A DNA stretch of 32,333 bases from a virus. The position numbers were made by a program, and so were the translations under genes. How positions within the stretch are numbered: position 1 is the stretch's first letter; the number at the start of each line of letters is the position of its first letter. The stretch spans positions 1 through 32,333 of IMG/VR virus record IMGVR_UViG_3300046170_000180; one strand, given 5' to 3'. Shown here in pieces: positions 7,647-16,584 of the stretch. Under the pieces are notes generated by a model. The model was not told the origin of the DNA and ran no database searches. It was given only the letters and a program-made list of their open reading frames with translations.

Positions 7647-8621
7647 ATGGCTACTGCAACTTATCCAGGCGCGGCTGGTTTTACCGCGAAGACAGAGGCG
7701 AATACTTTCATTCCAGAAATCTGGAGTGATGAGATCATCGCTGCTTACCAGAAGAACCTGAAGATGGCTCCGCTTGTAAAAAAGCTAGCTATGACAGGCA
7801 AGAAGGGCGACAAGCTCCACATTCCTAAGCCAGTACGTGGCGATGCAAATGCTAAGGCAGCTGATACAGCAGTCACTATCATTGCAAACACCGAAGGCGA
7901 ATTGACTGTGGATATTGACCGTCACTTCGAGTACTCACGTCTTATCGAAGACATCGTAGAGGTTCAGGCGCTTTCTAGCCTGCGTCAGTTCTACACTGAA
8001 GATGCGGGTTACGCTCTTGCTGTGCAGATCGACAATGACCTTCACGCTGCAGGTACTGGTTTTGGTGACGGTGGCGCTGTTGTATTCAGCCCAGCGGAAA
8101 CTGACTACCAGCACTCTGGTTGTTTCTTCAATGACGGCGGTACTACTACTCAGTACACAGACGATACTATCGTTCCTGCTGACGTATTTACCGATGCGTT
8201 CTTCCGCGACATGATCCAGAAGCTCGATGACAACAACGTACCTATGGACGGACGTGCGCTTATCATCCCACCTTCTGTTCGTAACACAATCATGGGCATT
8301 GACCGTTACGTGTCTTCTGACTTCGTATCTGGTCAGGCTGTCAACAGCGGTCTTATCGGTAATCTCTACGGTGTAGACGTTTACGTTTCAGCTAACTGCC
8401 GCACTATCGAAGCAGCTGGCGACAACACTGCAGGATCTGCTGATACTCGTGCTGCACTCTTGTTCCACCGTGACGCTATTGTCATGGCAGAGCAGCAGTC
8501 TGTACGTTCGCAAACTCAGTACAAGCAGGAATACCTTTCAACCCTGTACACGGCTGATTGCCTGTATGGTGTTCAGGTATATCGTCCTGAAGCTGGTTTC
8601 GTACTCGCAGTCGCAGAGTAA
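7647..8621 (+). CDS. Major capsid protein
   Basis: 324 aa with the T7-group opening AANTFIPEIWSDEI-like region (here EANTFIPEIWSDEIIAAYQK), then KGDKLHIPKPVRG, RHFEYSRLIEDIVEVQA and a C-terminal VYRPEAGFVLAVAE. These fit the HK97-fold coat proteins of podoviruses. GAAAGGAG lies ideally before the ATG, as expected for the most abundant protein. It is followed immediately by an intrinsic terminator, which limits read-through into the fibre genes. No signal for proteolytic maturation was seen. Confidence 0.92.
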   Translation: MATATYPGAAGFTAKTEANTFIPEIWSDEIIAAYQKNLKMAPLVKKLAMTGKKGDKLHIPKPVRGDANAKAADTAVTIIANTEGELTVDIDRHFEYSRLIEDIVEVQALSSLRQFYTEDAGYALAVQIDNDLHAAGTGFGDGGAVVFSPAETDYQHSGCFFNDGGTTTQYTDDTIVPADVFTDAFFRDMIQKLDDNNVPMDGRALIIPPSVRNTIMGIDRYVSSDFVSGQAVNSGLIGNLYGVDVYVSANCRTIEAAGDNTAGSADTRAALLFHRDAIVMAEQQSVRSQTQYKQEYLSTLYTADCLYGVQVYRPEAGFVLAVAE

Positions 8622-8631
8622 CGACCTTATG

Positions 8632-8653
8632 GGGGTCAGCAATGGCCCCTTTT
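8632..8653 (+). terminator. Intrinsic terminator after the coat gene
   Basis: A 6-bp stem (GGGGTC 8632-8637 with GGCCCC 8644-8649, one G-U pair) and a 6-base loop are followed by TTTT (8650-8653) and more pyrimidines. It sits 11 bases after the coat stop and before the fibre ribosome binding site. A strong head-gene transcript probably ends here in part. Confidence 0.75.
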
Positions 8654-8677
8654 CCTTTTCTTTAGTAGGAGTAGTAG

Positions 8678-9937
8678 ATGCCTTTATTCCGTGGAACAGG
8701 TGGTTCTGGTGATGCTAGTACTGATGCGTATGCTTCACAGGTAGCTACCAGCGCCCAGACTGCCACTACTAAAGCAAATGAAGCTAGTGCTTCTGCAGCA
8801 GCAGCGGCAACCTCAGCAACAAATGCAGCAGGCTCTGAAGCGTCTGTAGCAGCAGATGCAACTACTGCATCCAATGCAGCATCCGCAGCACAAACTGCAC
8901 AGACCGCAGCAGAGACAGCTAAGACAGCAGCGCAAGCGGCGCAGACTGCATCAGAAACTGCTCAGACAGCGGCAGAACTAGCAGAGACCAATGCTGAAAC
9001 TGCTGAAACTAACGCAGAGACAGCGGAAACAAACGCTTCTGCTTCTGCTACTGCAGCGGCCTCTAGCGCTACATCTGCAGCGTCTTCAGCTACAACGGCT
9101 ACAACTCAAGCCACAACAGCCACAACTCAGGCTACAGCGGCATCAACGTCTGCCAGTAACGCATCCACCAGCGAGAGCAACGCATCTACCTCAGCGTCAA
9201 ACGCATCTACCTCAGCCACCAATGCGTCTACGTCAGAAACCAATGCAGCAACCAGTGCTACCAACGCAGCAACCAGCGAGACTAATGCGGCTACCTCTGC
9301 TACGTCTGCGTCAGGGTCTGCAACGACAGCTACGACTCAGGCAACTGCAGCGTCAACAAGTGCGACTAACGCAGCTACTTCTGCTAGTAACGCTTCGACC
9401 AGTGAAACCAACGCTGCCTCTAGCGCCTCCTCAGCGTCCACCTCAGCCACGAACGCTGCTACTAGTGCTACTGCAGCACAAACAGCACAAACTGCGGCAG
9501 AGGCTGCTCAGACGGCTGCTGAGGCTGCTCAGGAATCCATTGACGGGTTTTTCTTAGGAGCGCAGGCAAGTAACCCTACAGTAGACCTGAACGGTAATGC
9601 TGTTACTGCAGGGGACTGGTACTTCAACACAGGTGACAACACAACACGCATCTATGACGGTAGTGCTTGGAACACAGTAAACCCAGACCTTATTGGTGAC
9701 ACTAGTCCACAACTAGGCGGTACGTTAGACGCTAATGGCAACACTATCGACATGGGTACTAATGTTATTACTGACACTAAGGTTGGACAGTGGGACACGG
9801 CTTATGGCTGGGGTGACCATAGCACTCAGGGCTACTTAACAGGTAACGAAACAATCACGCTAACTGGTGCTGTCACTGGCTCTGGTACAACTTCTATTGC
9901 AACTACACTGTCGACTATCGATGGGGGAACTTATTAA
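8678..9937 (+). CDS. Tail fibre with long Ala/Ser/Thr/Asn repeat shaft
   Basis: 419 aa. After a short head (MPLFRGTGGSGDAST) residues about 20-285 are almost only Ala, Ser, Thr, Asn, Glu and Gln, in 7-residue units such as ASTSATN, ATSETNA and AAQTAQT. This is the extended helical shaft seen in many phage fibres and stoppers. From about residue 290 a beta-rich end follows (FFLGAQASNPTVDLNGNAV, DWYFNTGDNTTRIYDGSAWN, GGTLDANGNTIDMGTNVITD). The protein ends STIDGGTY, the same tail as the small protein at 16351. Probably receptor binding or adhesion. The DNA repeats could recombine. Confidence 0.8.
   Translation: MPLFRGTGGSGDASTDAYASQVATSAQTATTKANEASASAAAAATSATNAAGSEASVAADATTASNAASAAQTAQTAAETAKTAAQAAQTASETAQTAAELAETNAETAETNAETAETNASASATAAASSATSAASSATTATTQATTATTQATAASTSASNASTSESNASTSASNASTSATNASTSETNAATSATNAATSETNAATSATSASGSATTATTQATAASTSATNAATSASNASTSETNAASSASSASTSATNAATSATAAQTAQTAAEAAQTAAEAAQESIDGFFLGAQASNPTVDLNGNAVTAGDWYFNTGDNTTRIYDGSAWNTVNPDLIGDTSPQLGGTLDANGNTIDMGTNVITDTKVGQWDTAYGWGDHSTQGYLTGNETITLTGAVTGSGTTSIATTLSTIDGGTY
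8940..9510 (+). repeat. Tandem imperfect 21-base coding repeats in the fibre gene
   Basis: Degenerate direct repeats encode 7-residue Ser/Thr/Ala/Asn units. The codons differ between units, so selection acts on the protein and the bases are not recently copied. The repeat number could change by slippage, changing fibre length. Confidence 0.65.
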
Positions 9938-11193
9938 TGACAACGATTAAATTAAAGAATGGCTCAGGTGCGCCTTTAGCTGGTGACTTAGTAGCTGGGG
10001 AACCTGCATTAGACCTGACTAACAAGCGTCTCTACACAGAGGACTCAGGCGGTACTGTTATTGAGGTAGGTACTAATCCTACTAGTTTGACTACGGGTAC
10101 ATTTACCTCTACAGGTATTGACGATAACGCCGCCTCTACAGCTATCACTATTGATGGAAGCGGCAACGTCGGAATAGGCGTAGCTGACGGTGACGTTACA
10201 AATGATGGCAGTGCCGCAAGAACCTACGTAGGTATCATTGGCACAGCGAATAGAGGCAGATTAAATATAGGCACTACTGCATCTAACGGTGCAGACGCGG
10301 CAACTTTAGCATTTACAAACGGTGCTAATACACTTGCAGACATTATTGTTGATACTACCTCTGGGGTACAAAACAGTGGAAATCTAAGTATTAGCTCTAC
10401 TGATTACCTTAGAGTTTTGACAAGTGGCTCAGAACGCATGCGCATCGATGCAAGCGGCAACTTGCTTGTGGGGACTACTACGATAAACGGTGTTGGTGGC
10501 TCTAGCACTCCTGAAGGAGTTATATTAGACGGCAACAACGCACAGATTACCGTAGGAACTTCATCAGATGTTTGTGCAACCTTTAACCGACAAACGACTG
10601 ATGGCGCTGTCGTTCAATTCCGCAAAGACGGCTCAACAGTCGGTAGTATTGCTAACAGAGGTACTAATTTATCTGTCGGCTCTGGAGATGTTGCATTAGA
10701 GTTTAACGCATCTAACGACGCCGTATTACCTGCAAGCACTTCTACAAACAACACAAGAGATGCGGCGGTAGATTTAGGCATGTCTGCTGTACGCTTCAAA
10801 GACCTTTACCTGTCAGGCGGTGTCTACCTAGGCGGCACAGGATCAGCCAACAAGCTGGATGACTATGAAGAAGGGACGTTTAGCGGAACTGTGCAAGGGT
10901 CAGTTTATAGTGGCACGTATACAAAAGTAGGACGCATTTGCCATATTAGTTTGGATGTAGACAACACTAACAGTACAAGCACTCAAATAGCTTCCCTACC
11001 TTTTTCATCAAAAAATGGTGGAACTTCAATTAACGGTTCTCAGCCTACTTTTAATACAAGCAACGCTAATGCTGATGTTTTTGTAGCGCCTTATAACGGA
11101 GGATCAGCAGTGTTTCTTTACACTCGCACAGGAACCACTCAAAACGTAAGTACAGGAACAATAATAGTTAATTTTGTTTACGAAACAGATTGA
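9937..11193 (+). CDS. Second tail fibre or appendage protein
   Basis: 418 aa, starting MTTIKLKNGSGAPLAGDLVA and GEPALDLTNKRLYTEDSGG, a common N-terminal module of phage fibres. It continues as beta-rich repeats (ITIDGSGNVGIG, MRIDASGNLLVG), then LYLSGGVYLGGTGSANKLDD, and ends in a globular domain with YEEGTFSGTVQGS. That last part resembles tail-spike or adhesin C-terminal regions. Start and stop of the neighbouring fibre overlap (TAATG), so both are made together. Confidence 0.75.
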   Translation: MTTIKLKNGSGAPLAGDLVAGEPALDLTNKRLYTEDSGGTVIEVGTNPTSLTTGTFTSTGIDDNAASTAITIDGSGNVGIGVADGDVTNDGSAARTYVGIIGTANRGRLNIGTTASNGADAATLAFTNGANTLADIIVDTTSGVQNSGNLSISSTDYLRVLTSGSERMRIDASGNLLVGTTTINGVGGSSTPEGVILDGNNAQITVGTSSDVCATFNRQTTDGAVVQFRKDGSTVGSIANRGTNLSVGSGDVALEFNASNDAVLPASTSTNNTRDAAVDLGMSAVRFKDLYLSGGVYLGGTGSANKLDDYEEGTFSGTVQGSVYSGTYTKVGRICHISLDVDNTNSTSTQIASLPFSSKNGGTSINGSQPTFNTSNANADVFVAPYNGGSAVFLYTRTGTTQNVSTGTIIVNFVYETD

Positions 11194-11196
11194 TTA

Positions 11197-11216
11197 TCTC
11201 AAGTGGACTCTTGAGA
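11197..11216 (+). other. Perfect inverted repeat between fibre and next gene
   Basis: TCTCAAG (11197-11203) and CTTGAGA (11210-11216) form a 7-bp stem with a 6-base loop in the 43-base gap after the fibre gene. No T run follows, so it does not look like an intrinsic terminator. It could protect or process mRNA, or bind a protein. Confidence 0.5.
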
Positions 11217-11236
11217 CGGACTAAAGGAGAAAGACA

Positions 11237-11515
11237 ATGGCATTAACAGAAGCAAACATCGAAGACAAAATCGAAGTAGTAGGCGACTTTAAACACGTAC
11301 AGGTTCGTACTGCACGAGTCATCTATGACGACGGCACAGAAATTAGTCGTAGCTTTTCACGACACGTGTTGGAGTGTTCTACCAAGTCAGGTGACACATG
11401 GTCAAACACAGACATTTCAGGAGAAAGTACTGAGGTACAAGGCATCTGCAATGCAGTATGGACTGACGCTGTACGCACTGCTTTTCAAACCGCTATGGAC
11501 GCACAAGAGCTATGA
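11237..11515 (+). CDS. Small protein of unknown function, 92 aa
   Basis: AAAGGAG lies well placed before the ATG. The sequence MALTEANIEDKIEVVGDFKH, then VQVRTARVIYDDGTEISRSF and RHVLEC, looks beta-rich with a helical end (AVRTAFQTAMDAQEL). I recall related short proteins following fibre genes in marine phages, possibly fibre or virion accessory proteins, but cannot confirm it. Its stop overlaps the next small membrane gene. Confidence 0.65.
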   Translation: MALTEANIEDKIEVVGDFKHVQVRTARVIYDDGTEISRSFSRHVLECSTKSGDTWSNTDISGESTEVQGICNAVWTDAVRTAFQTAMDAQEL

Positions 11516-11676
11516 TGGAAACTATTTCTGACATTGCCAACATAGCAACAGCCGTTATCTCAGTAGCGTCTATCATTGCGGCTGTAACACCTACGCCTAA
11601 AGACGACGTATGGATAGCTAAGCTGTACCGTTTCATTGACATTATGGCTATTAACATTGGCAAGGCAAAGCAGTAA
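11512..11676 (+). CDS. Small single-span membrane protein, holin candidate
   Basis: 54 aa from ATG 11512 (a second ATG follows immediately at 11515). A hydrophobic stretch of about 18 residues near 8-25 (IANIATAVISVASIIAAV) is followed by a basic, partly amphipathic tail (ending NIGKAKQ). This architecture fits a small holin or antiholin. It sits directly before two further membrane genes, forming a likely lysis cassette. The two start codons resemble the dual starts used by some holins, which is only suggestive. Confidence 0.55.
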   Translation: MMETISDIANIATAVISVASIIAAVTPTPKDDVWIAKLYRFIDIMAINIGKAKQ

Positions 11677-11685
11677 GGATTGGTT

Positions 11686-11961
11686 ATGGACGATCAAGCG
11701 GTACGTCTTAATAGAATCGAAACTAAGCTAGATAAGCTAACTGAAGCTATGTCTATGATTGCTCGTGTCGATGAAAAACTTGTAGCAGGAAGTGCAAGGA
11801 TTGATCGTCTTGAGTACCGTCTTGATGAACAAGAGTCAGACATTGACGGGCTAAAGTCTATTGTTGGTTATAACAGCCAAAGTGTTAAGACTGCTGAGCG
11901 TTTTGTTTGGATACTTATCAGTGCTTTAATTGGTGTTGTTATGTACGGGCTGAAGGTTTAA
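11686..11961 (+). CDS. Coiled-coil protein with C-terminal membrane anchor
   Basis: ATG at 11686 with AAGGA upstream gives 91 aa. Residues 5-60 are a charged coiled coil (RLNRIETKLDKLTEAM, RLEYRLDEQESDIDGLKSIV). Residues 74-91 form one membrane segment (VWILISALIGVVMYGLKV) at the very C-terminus. This layout is like hemolysin XhlA-type lysis accessories, which sit on the inner face of the membrane. A tail or fibre chaperone role cannot be excluded. Confidence 0.6.
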   Translation: MDDQAVRLNRIETKLDKLTEAMSMIARVDEKLVAGSARIDRLEYRLDEQESDIDGLKSIVGYNSQSVKTAERFVWILISALIGVVMYGLKV

Positions 11962-11963
11962 CG

Positions 11964-12308
11964 ATGTGGCAAACACTGCTTGGCCCTATTGTTGATCTTG
12001 TTGGTGGTCATCTGCAACGCAAGGCAGAAGAGAAGAAGGCTGTACATGAGCGTAAGATGGTAGCTATACAGCAGGACGCTAACTGGGAAAACATCCATGC
12101 TAACAACGCAAGCAGTTCATGGAAAGATGAGTGGTTTACGATTTTGTTTTCAGTCCCATGTGTACTTGCGTTTTTCCCTAGCATGGTGCCTGTAGTGATG
12201 AATGGGTTTGCTGCTTTAGACGCTATGCCTGAGTGGTACAAAGGTTTTCTGGGTGCTGCTGTAGCAGCGTCGTTTGGTCTGCGTGGCCTAGCTAACTGGA
12301 AGAAATAA
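11964..12308 (+). CDS. Holin, 3TM gene-transfer-agent type
   Basis: 114 aa with start ATG 11964. A cytoplasmic charged N-terminus (residues 1-52) precedes hydrophobic segments at about 53-75 ([17 protein letters not shown]) and 92-110 ([16 protein letters not shown]). The order SSWKDEWFT...[17 protein letters not shown] matches, from memory, the 3-span holins of gene-transfer-agent and phage type. It would form the hole that lets the M15 endolysin reach the cell wall. No spanin was found. Confidence 0.7.
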   Translation: MWQTLLGPIVDLVGGHLQRKAEEKKAVHERKMVAIQQDANWENIHANNASSSWKDEWFTILFSVPCVLAFFPSMVPVVMNGFAALDAMPEWYKGFLGAAVAASFGLRGLANWKK

Positions 12309-12310
12309 TT

Positions 12311-14173
12311 ATGGCACGACGACCTATAACAGGAATGTTTACAAACGTCCAAGAAATGTCTCCTGATGAGTTTGCTAGTGGAGTAACTGCACCTGCTTTT
12401 ATTACTGAATCTTCCGGAGGCGATGCTTTTAAAGAGAATGTAATTGATATACCTAGATATGAAGATATAGATGAAGACGACGACACTCCGGCAGAACAAA
12501 CTCTTGACTCTATTCTTGACGAGTTAAAAGCAGAAGGCGCCACTGACGCTGATGTCGGCAATGCTGTAGATCTTTATGAAACAATTAAGGGCGCAATTCC
12601 TACTGACTTAGAAGGAGTAAAGGATCTTCTTGAGTCAATTATTAAAAGCTCTGCTGGAATTGCAGAAGAATGCAAAACATGGACTGGTCGAGTTGGTGAA
12701 GGAGAAGGAGGCTCTGGCTCTGTTCCCGGAAGTGGAAATAGAACTTACCAAGGCTGGAAAGACTGTTTTAATCTTGGGATGCTAAAAAACATTCCGGGAT
12801 TAGACCTACCGATACCACCAGGAATGTCGAGCATTACTTGGAAGGATCTTGAAGACAAGATTGTAGAAGCAGGGCAAAGCGTTGAGGATTTTATTAACGA
12901 TCCTGCGGGTTGGTTTGAAGATAAAGTAGAAGATGGCATACAAGCCGTAAGAGATGCTTGGGGCGATTTAACCTCTGGTGCGATCTTTAGTACAAACGAT
13001 CTTGAAAACGTACTTACAGATATTCTTGGCGGCTGGATATCTGGCGCTGTACTTAACGAGGTTAAGGATGCAGTAGGAGCTGAAAACCCCTTTTTGCTTG
13101 CAGGGGACTGTGAAGATCCAGCATTTAGAGAGGCTAATAAAGAGTTCTGCAATGAAGCCTTGCCTATTCCAGTAAAGGAAGAAGAAGGGCAGTGTGAAAA
13201 CGGAGCTACAAACTTCCCAGAATGCACAGAGTGTCCAGAAGGCTTCCAATATTTTGAAGGCACAAAAACTTGTGAGCCAGAAAAACAAGCACCAATTTGG
13301 CAAGACGATGGGCCAACAGCAGAAGATTGTGCTGCACAAAACAGAACTCATATACCCGGAAATGTAGAAACTGAAACAGACAGCAAGTGCGGCGGCTGTT
13401 TATCTGGCTATGAGCCTAACACTGAAGGTGAGTGCGAAGAAGAAAGCCTAGAAGGGCCATGCCCAACAGAAGGTCAAGTTCGCAATGCATTAGGTGAGTG
13501 CGAAGATCCAGTTGGTTTTGAAGACGGCGCGCCCTGCAAGACTCCTAGTGGCGAAGATGGCACATACGACGATAAAGGTAATTGCGTTGCAGATCCAGAG
13601 CCTCAGCCCGAACCGGAGCCTGAACCTGAACCTGAACCGGAGCCCGAGCCCGAGCCCGAGCCAGAACCAGAGCCTGAGCCAGAGCCTGAGCCTGAGCCAG
13701 GAATTGATTACCCTGAGCCAGAAGAGGAATGTCCTGAAGGCCAATTCCGAAATCAATTTGGCGTATGTACGACCCTTGAGTCTGAAGATCCTGAAGCTGA
13801 AAAGTGTGCTAATGGGGCTACTGACTGGCCTTTATGCTCAGAGTGTCCTGACGGCTCTATTCCAAGTGAAGAGTTTGGTTGCGAAGGGCCAGAAGAAGAG
13901 TGTCCTGAAGGGCTAACTAGAGACCCAGAAACGGGACAGTGCGTTCCTGTCGAAGGTGGTGAAGAGTCGCCAGAAACAGGCGGCGGCGGTGGTGGCGGCG
14001 GTGGTGGCGGCGGTGGCGGCGGTGGTGGCGGCATGATGTCTCCATTTATGGCAGGCATTAACTATCAACTACCTGAAATACAGCCTTTGGTTTTACCGCA
14101 AGCACAACCACAACGAGCAAACGATATGATGGGCGGCTTGCTTACTAAACTAATAGTAGATCGGAGCAGATAA
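12311..14173 (+). CDS. Large Cys-rich, Pro-Glu-repeat, poly-Gly protein of unknown function
   Basis: 620 aa. The N-terminal 290 residues are helical and acidic with few Cys. From about 290 to 555 it is Cys-rich in small repeated modules: two copies of C-x-NGAT-x-x-P-x-C-x-ECP-x-G (starting near 295 and 496) and three of CP-x-EG/GQ...R-N/D...G-x-C type. A Pro-Glu repeat (about 428-465) and a run of about 19 Gly (about 557-575) interrupt them. The C-terminus ([20 protein letters not shown]) ends the protein. No family was recognised. The position directly before the tail adaptor suggests a virion or host-contact protein. The disulfide-like modules are unusual for a cytoplasmic phage protein. 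Confidence 0.75.
   Translation: MARRPITGMFTNVQEMSPDEFASGVTAPAFITESSGGDAFKENVIDIPRYEDIDEDDDTPAEQTLDSILDELKAEGATDADVGNAVDLYETIKGAIPTDLEGVKDLLESIIKSSAGIAEECKTWTGRVGEGEGGSGSVPGSGNRTYQGWKDCFNLGMLKNIPGLDLPIPPGMSSITWKDLEDKIVEAGQSVEDFINDPAGWFEDKVEDGIQAVRDAWGDLTSGAIFSTNDLENVLTDILGGWISGAVLNEVKDAVGAENPFLLAGDCEDPAFREANKEFCNEALPIPVKEEEGQCENGATNFPECTECPEGFQYFEGTKTCEPEKQAPIWQDDGPTAEDCAAQNRTHIPGNVETETDSKCGGCLSGYEPNTEGECEEESLEGPCPTEGQVRNALGECEDPVGFEDGAPCKTPSGEDGTYDDKGNCVADPEPQPEPEPEPEPEPEPEPEPEPEPEPEPEPEPEPGIDYPEPEEECPEGQFRNQFGVCTTLESEDPEAEKCANGATDWPLCSECPDGSIPSEEFGCEGPEEECPEGLTRDPETGQCVPVEGGEESPETGGGGGGGGGGGGGGGGGGMMSPFMAGINYQLPEIQPLVLPQAQPQRANDMMGGLLTKLIVDRSR
13594..13700 (+). repeat. Pro-Glu dipeptide coding repeat
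   Basis: A 6-base periodic stretch (CCNGAR pattern) encodes about 17 Pro-Glu pairs. Codons alternate between synonyms, so the peptide is being kept. A rigid, extended spacer between Cys modules is the likely role. Confidence 0.7.
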
Positions 14174-14820
14174 TGACTTATCTAAACTTAGTAAATAACG
14201 TGCTAAGGCGGCTTAGAGAGGAAGAAGTTGCCTCGGTGCAAAGCAGCACGTATTCAAAAATGGCAGGTGACTTTGTTAATGATGCAAAGCGTATGGTCGA
14301 AGATGCCTGGGACTGGTCTGCACTCCGAACCACGCTTACAGTTACAACTACTGCTGACATCTTTAACTATGTGCTTACGGGAAGTCAGAATAGGATTAAG
14401 GCGCTTAATGTCATTAACGACACGACAAACCGCTTTATGGAATATAAAACGGCAACTTACTTCGATGATGTCTACCTAATCTCCGATCCTGTTAAAGGCT
14501 CTCCGACCTACTACACGTATAACGGCGTAGACAGTAACGGCGACACTCAAATCGACATCTATCCAACTCCCGAAAAAGAATACACGATACGGTTTAACTG
14601 CGTTAAAAGAGGGGCAGACCTATCTGCTAATGATGAAGAACTTCTAGTGCCATCTATGCCGGTAATTCACTTGGCTATTGCGCTGCTGGCTCGTGAACGT
14701 GGTGAAACAGGTGGCACGTCTGCTCCTGAGTACTTTGCTATTGCTGATCGTTACTTGGCCGACGCTATTGCATTGGACGCTCAGAAGCACCCAGAAGAAG
14801 TAATCTTCTATACCCCGTGA
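14173..14820 (+). CDS. Tail tubular protein A / head-tail adaptor
   Basis: 215 aa that starts [20 protein letters not shown] and has DWSALRTTLTVTT and a conserved tail (YLADAIALDAQKHPEEVI). These fit the T7 gp11/P22 gp4-like adaptor proteins that form a ring between portal and nozzle. The gene is coupled to the upstream Cys-rich gene (TAATG) and precedes the nozzle gene by seven bases, the usual order in T7-like phages. Confidence 0.82.
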   Translation: MTYLNLVNNVLRRLREEEVASVQSSTYSKMAGDFVNDAKRMVEDAWDWSALRTTLTVTTTADIFNYVLTGSQNRIKALNVINDTTNRFMEYKTATYFDDVYLISDPVKGSPTYYTYNGVDSNGDTQIDIYPTPEKEYTIRFNCVKRGADLSANDEELLVPSMPVIHLAIALLARERGETGGTSAPEYFAIADRYLADAIALDAQKHPEEVIFYTP

Positions 14821-14827
14821 GGTAATT

Positions 14828-16354
14828 ATGGCTCAACAATTACAAAGCATTAATCTTGTTGCACCAGCCTTTAAGGGAATCAATACAGAAGATTCTCCGC
14901 TGGCACAAGATCCTTCGTTTGCCGACATTGCTGACAACGCAGTGATTGACAAGCGTGGACGTATTGCGTCACGTAAAGGTAACTCTGTTATTACAACGGA
15001 CAAGACTGAACTAGGCTCTGCGAAGATTAGGGCGATTAAAGAGTTTGAAGATAACGCAGGCAACACCAAGGTGTTTTCTGTAGGTAACAATAAGATACTT
15101 AGCGGTACTACAACACTGGTTGATGAGACTCCTGCTGCAGTTACGATTACTACTGACAACTGGAAGATGGTCAACTTTAACGACAAGATCTATTTCTTTC
15201 AGCGTAGCAATGAACCACTGGTGTATGACAACGCAGGAGGCGCTGTAATCAAGCTCAGCGCAGTTTCTGGTGCGGCTGGTGTTACTAGTGCTATGTACGG
15301 TAACGAGGTTCTAGCGGCTTATGGAAGGCTCTGGACGGCAGATGTTAATAACGACAAGTCTACTGTCTACTGGTCTGATCTGCTAATAGGCCATGACTGG
15401 TCAGGTGGCACTAGTGGTTCTATCAACTTATCTAAGGTGTGGCCTGACGGTTACGACGAAATTGTTGCATTAGCTGCACATAACAGCCTGTTAATTATAT
15501 TTGGCAAGCACAGCATTGTTGTTTACCAAGGTGCAGAAGCCCCAGCAACGATGGTTTTAGCAGATACAGTAGCAGGAGTAGGCTGCGTAGATAGAGACAC
15601 GGTTCAATACACGGGTACTGATGTGTTGTTCTTGTCACATACAGGGCTAAAGAGCTTTGGCAGGACAATACAAGAAAAGTCCATGCCTATAACCAGCCTG
15701 TCTAGCACTGTGTCAAAAGACATTATTGGCTTGTTGCAAAATGAAACTGGGTTTTACCGTTCTGTTTACAGCCCTGAAGAAGGTTTTTATCTAATTACTT
15801 TTACTGCTCAGGACACGACCTACTGCTTCGACGTTCGAGGCACACTAGAGAACGGTGCGTATCGTGTTACTCGTTGGCCCGGCACTGGCTTTACTAGTTA
15901 CGGCAGACAAGATGATGGCACTCTGTTGATTGGTAACGGCAGTGGCATTAGTGAATACAGCGGCTTTAGAGATAACGGAGAAACATACCGCTTTAAGTAC
16001 TACAGCCCCGGTTTAACCTTTGGCGACCCTTCTAGGTTAAAGATATTAAAGAAGCTACGTCCTACAATTGTTGGTGCTAACAGTGCAATTATGTTTCTTA
16101 AGTGGGCGTATGACTTTGGTACGTTCTTTCAGACTGCAGAGTTTACCGTTGGTAATCAGGTAACAGGTTTTTACAACGAAGATGAATACAACGAAACAGC
16201 AGAATTTACAGGTGGTGATCTAACGTCACGCCGCGGAATAAACACTACCGGGGGCGGTGGAGTTATAACAATAGGGTTGGAAGCGGACATAGACGGTTCA
16301 GGCTTGTCTCTCCAAGAGATCAATGTATTGGCATTAATGGGTAAAGTACTATGA
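14828..16354 (+). CDS. Tail tubular protein B / tail nozzle
   Basis: 508 aa, beta-rich, with a start like other nozzles (NLVAPAFKGINTEDSPLAQD then PSFADIADNAVIDKRGRIAS). Repeated propeller-like blades follow (FSVGNNKILSGTTTLV, IIFGKHSIVVYQG, GTDVLFLSHTGLKSFG). Together with the adaptor it would form the short tail tube. GAGGT precedes the ATG. Its stop overlaps the next start by four bases. Confidence 0.82.
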   Translation: MAQQLQSINLVAPAFKGINTEDSPLAQDPSFADIADNAVIDKRGRIASRKGNSVITTDKTELGSAKIRAIKEFEDNAGNTKVFSVGNNKILSGTTTLVDETPAAVTITTDNWKMVNFNDKIYFFQRSNEPLVYDNAGGAVIKLSAVSGAAGVTSAMYGNEVLAAYGRLWTADVNNDKSTVYWSDLLIGHDWSGGTSGSINLSKVWPDGYDEIVALAAHNSLLIIFGKHSIVVYQGAEAPATMVLADTVAGVGCVDRDTVQYTGTDVLFLSHTGLKSFGRTIQEKSMPITSLSSTVSKDIIGLLQNETGFYRSVYSPEEGFYLITFTAQDTTYCFDVRGTLENGAYRVTRWPGTGFTSYGRQDDGTLLIGNGSGISEYSGFRDNGETYRFKYYSPGLTFGDPSRLKILKKLRPTIVGANSAIMFLKWAYDFGTFFQTAEFTVGNQVTGFYNEDEYNETAEFTGGDLTSRRGINTTGGGGVITIGLEADIDGSGLSLQEINVLALMGKVL

Positions 16355-16584
16355 GCAACTATACAAAGACCACAGACTTTGCCGCGAAAGACAGTCTACC
16401 TTCCGGTGACAGCGGCAAAATTATTAAGGGCGCTGAATTTGAAACAGAATTCGACGCAATTTCTACGGCTGTCGCAACGAAGGCGGATACTGCTTCACCT
16501 ACGTTTACAGGCACAGTAACAATTCCTGCACTGACGTTCACAGGTACGCTGTCAACAGGAACGATTGATGGGGGTACGTACTAA
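16351..16584 (+). CDS. Short fibre-tip-like protein
   Basis: 77 aa. Residues 20-45 (DSGKIIKGAEFETEFDAIST) are like the N-terminal attachment domain of many phage fibres. A beta-repeat tail (FTGTVTIPALTFTGTLSTG) follows and ends TIDGGTY, identical to the end of the long fibre at 9937. It looks like a fibre with the shaft missing and could be a short fibre or an attachment plug. It overlaps both neighbours (ATGA and TAATG). Confidence 0.65.
   Translation: MSNYTKTTDFAAKDSLPSGDSGKIIKGAEFETEFDAISTAVATKADTASPTFTGTVTIPALTFTGTLSTGTIDGGTY

Noticed and set aside
8991-9557. 188-codon Leu/Gln/Arg-rich frame on the plus strand inside the fibre gene
   Set aside because: It is the +1 shadow of the Ala/Ser/Thr repeat; composition follows from the repeat codons and no start signal or family resemblance is present.
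12745-13263. 172-codon antisense frame inside the Cys-rich protein gene
   Set aside because: Shadow of the coding strand, with no start signal and no recognisable domain.
13753-14058. Antisense frame with a long Pro run
   Set aside because: It is the reverse reading of the poly-Gly codons; no independent evidence for a gene.
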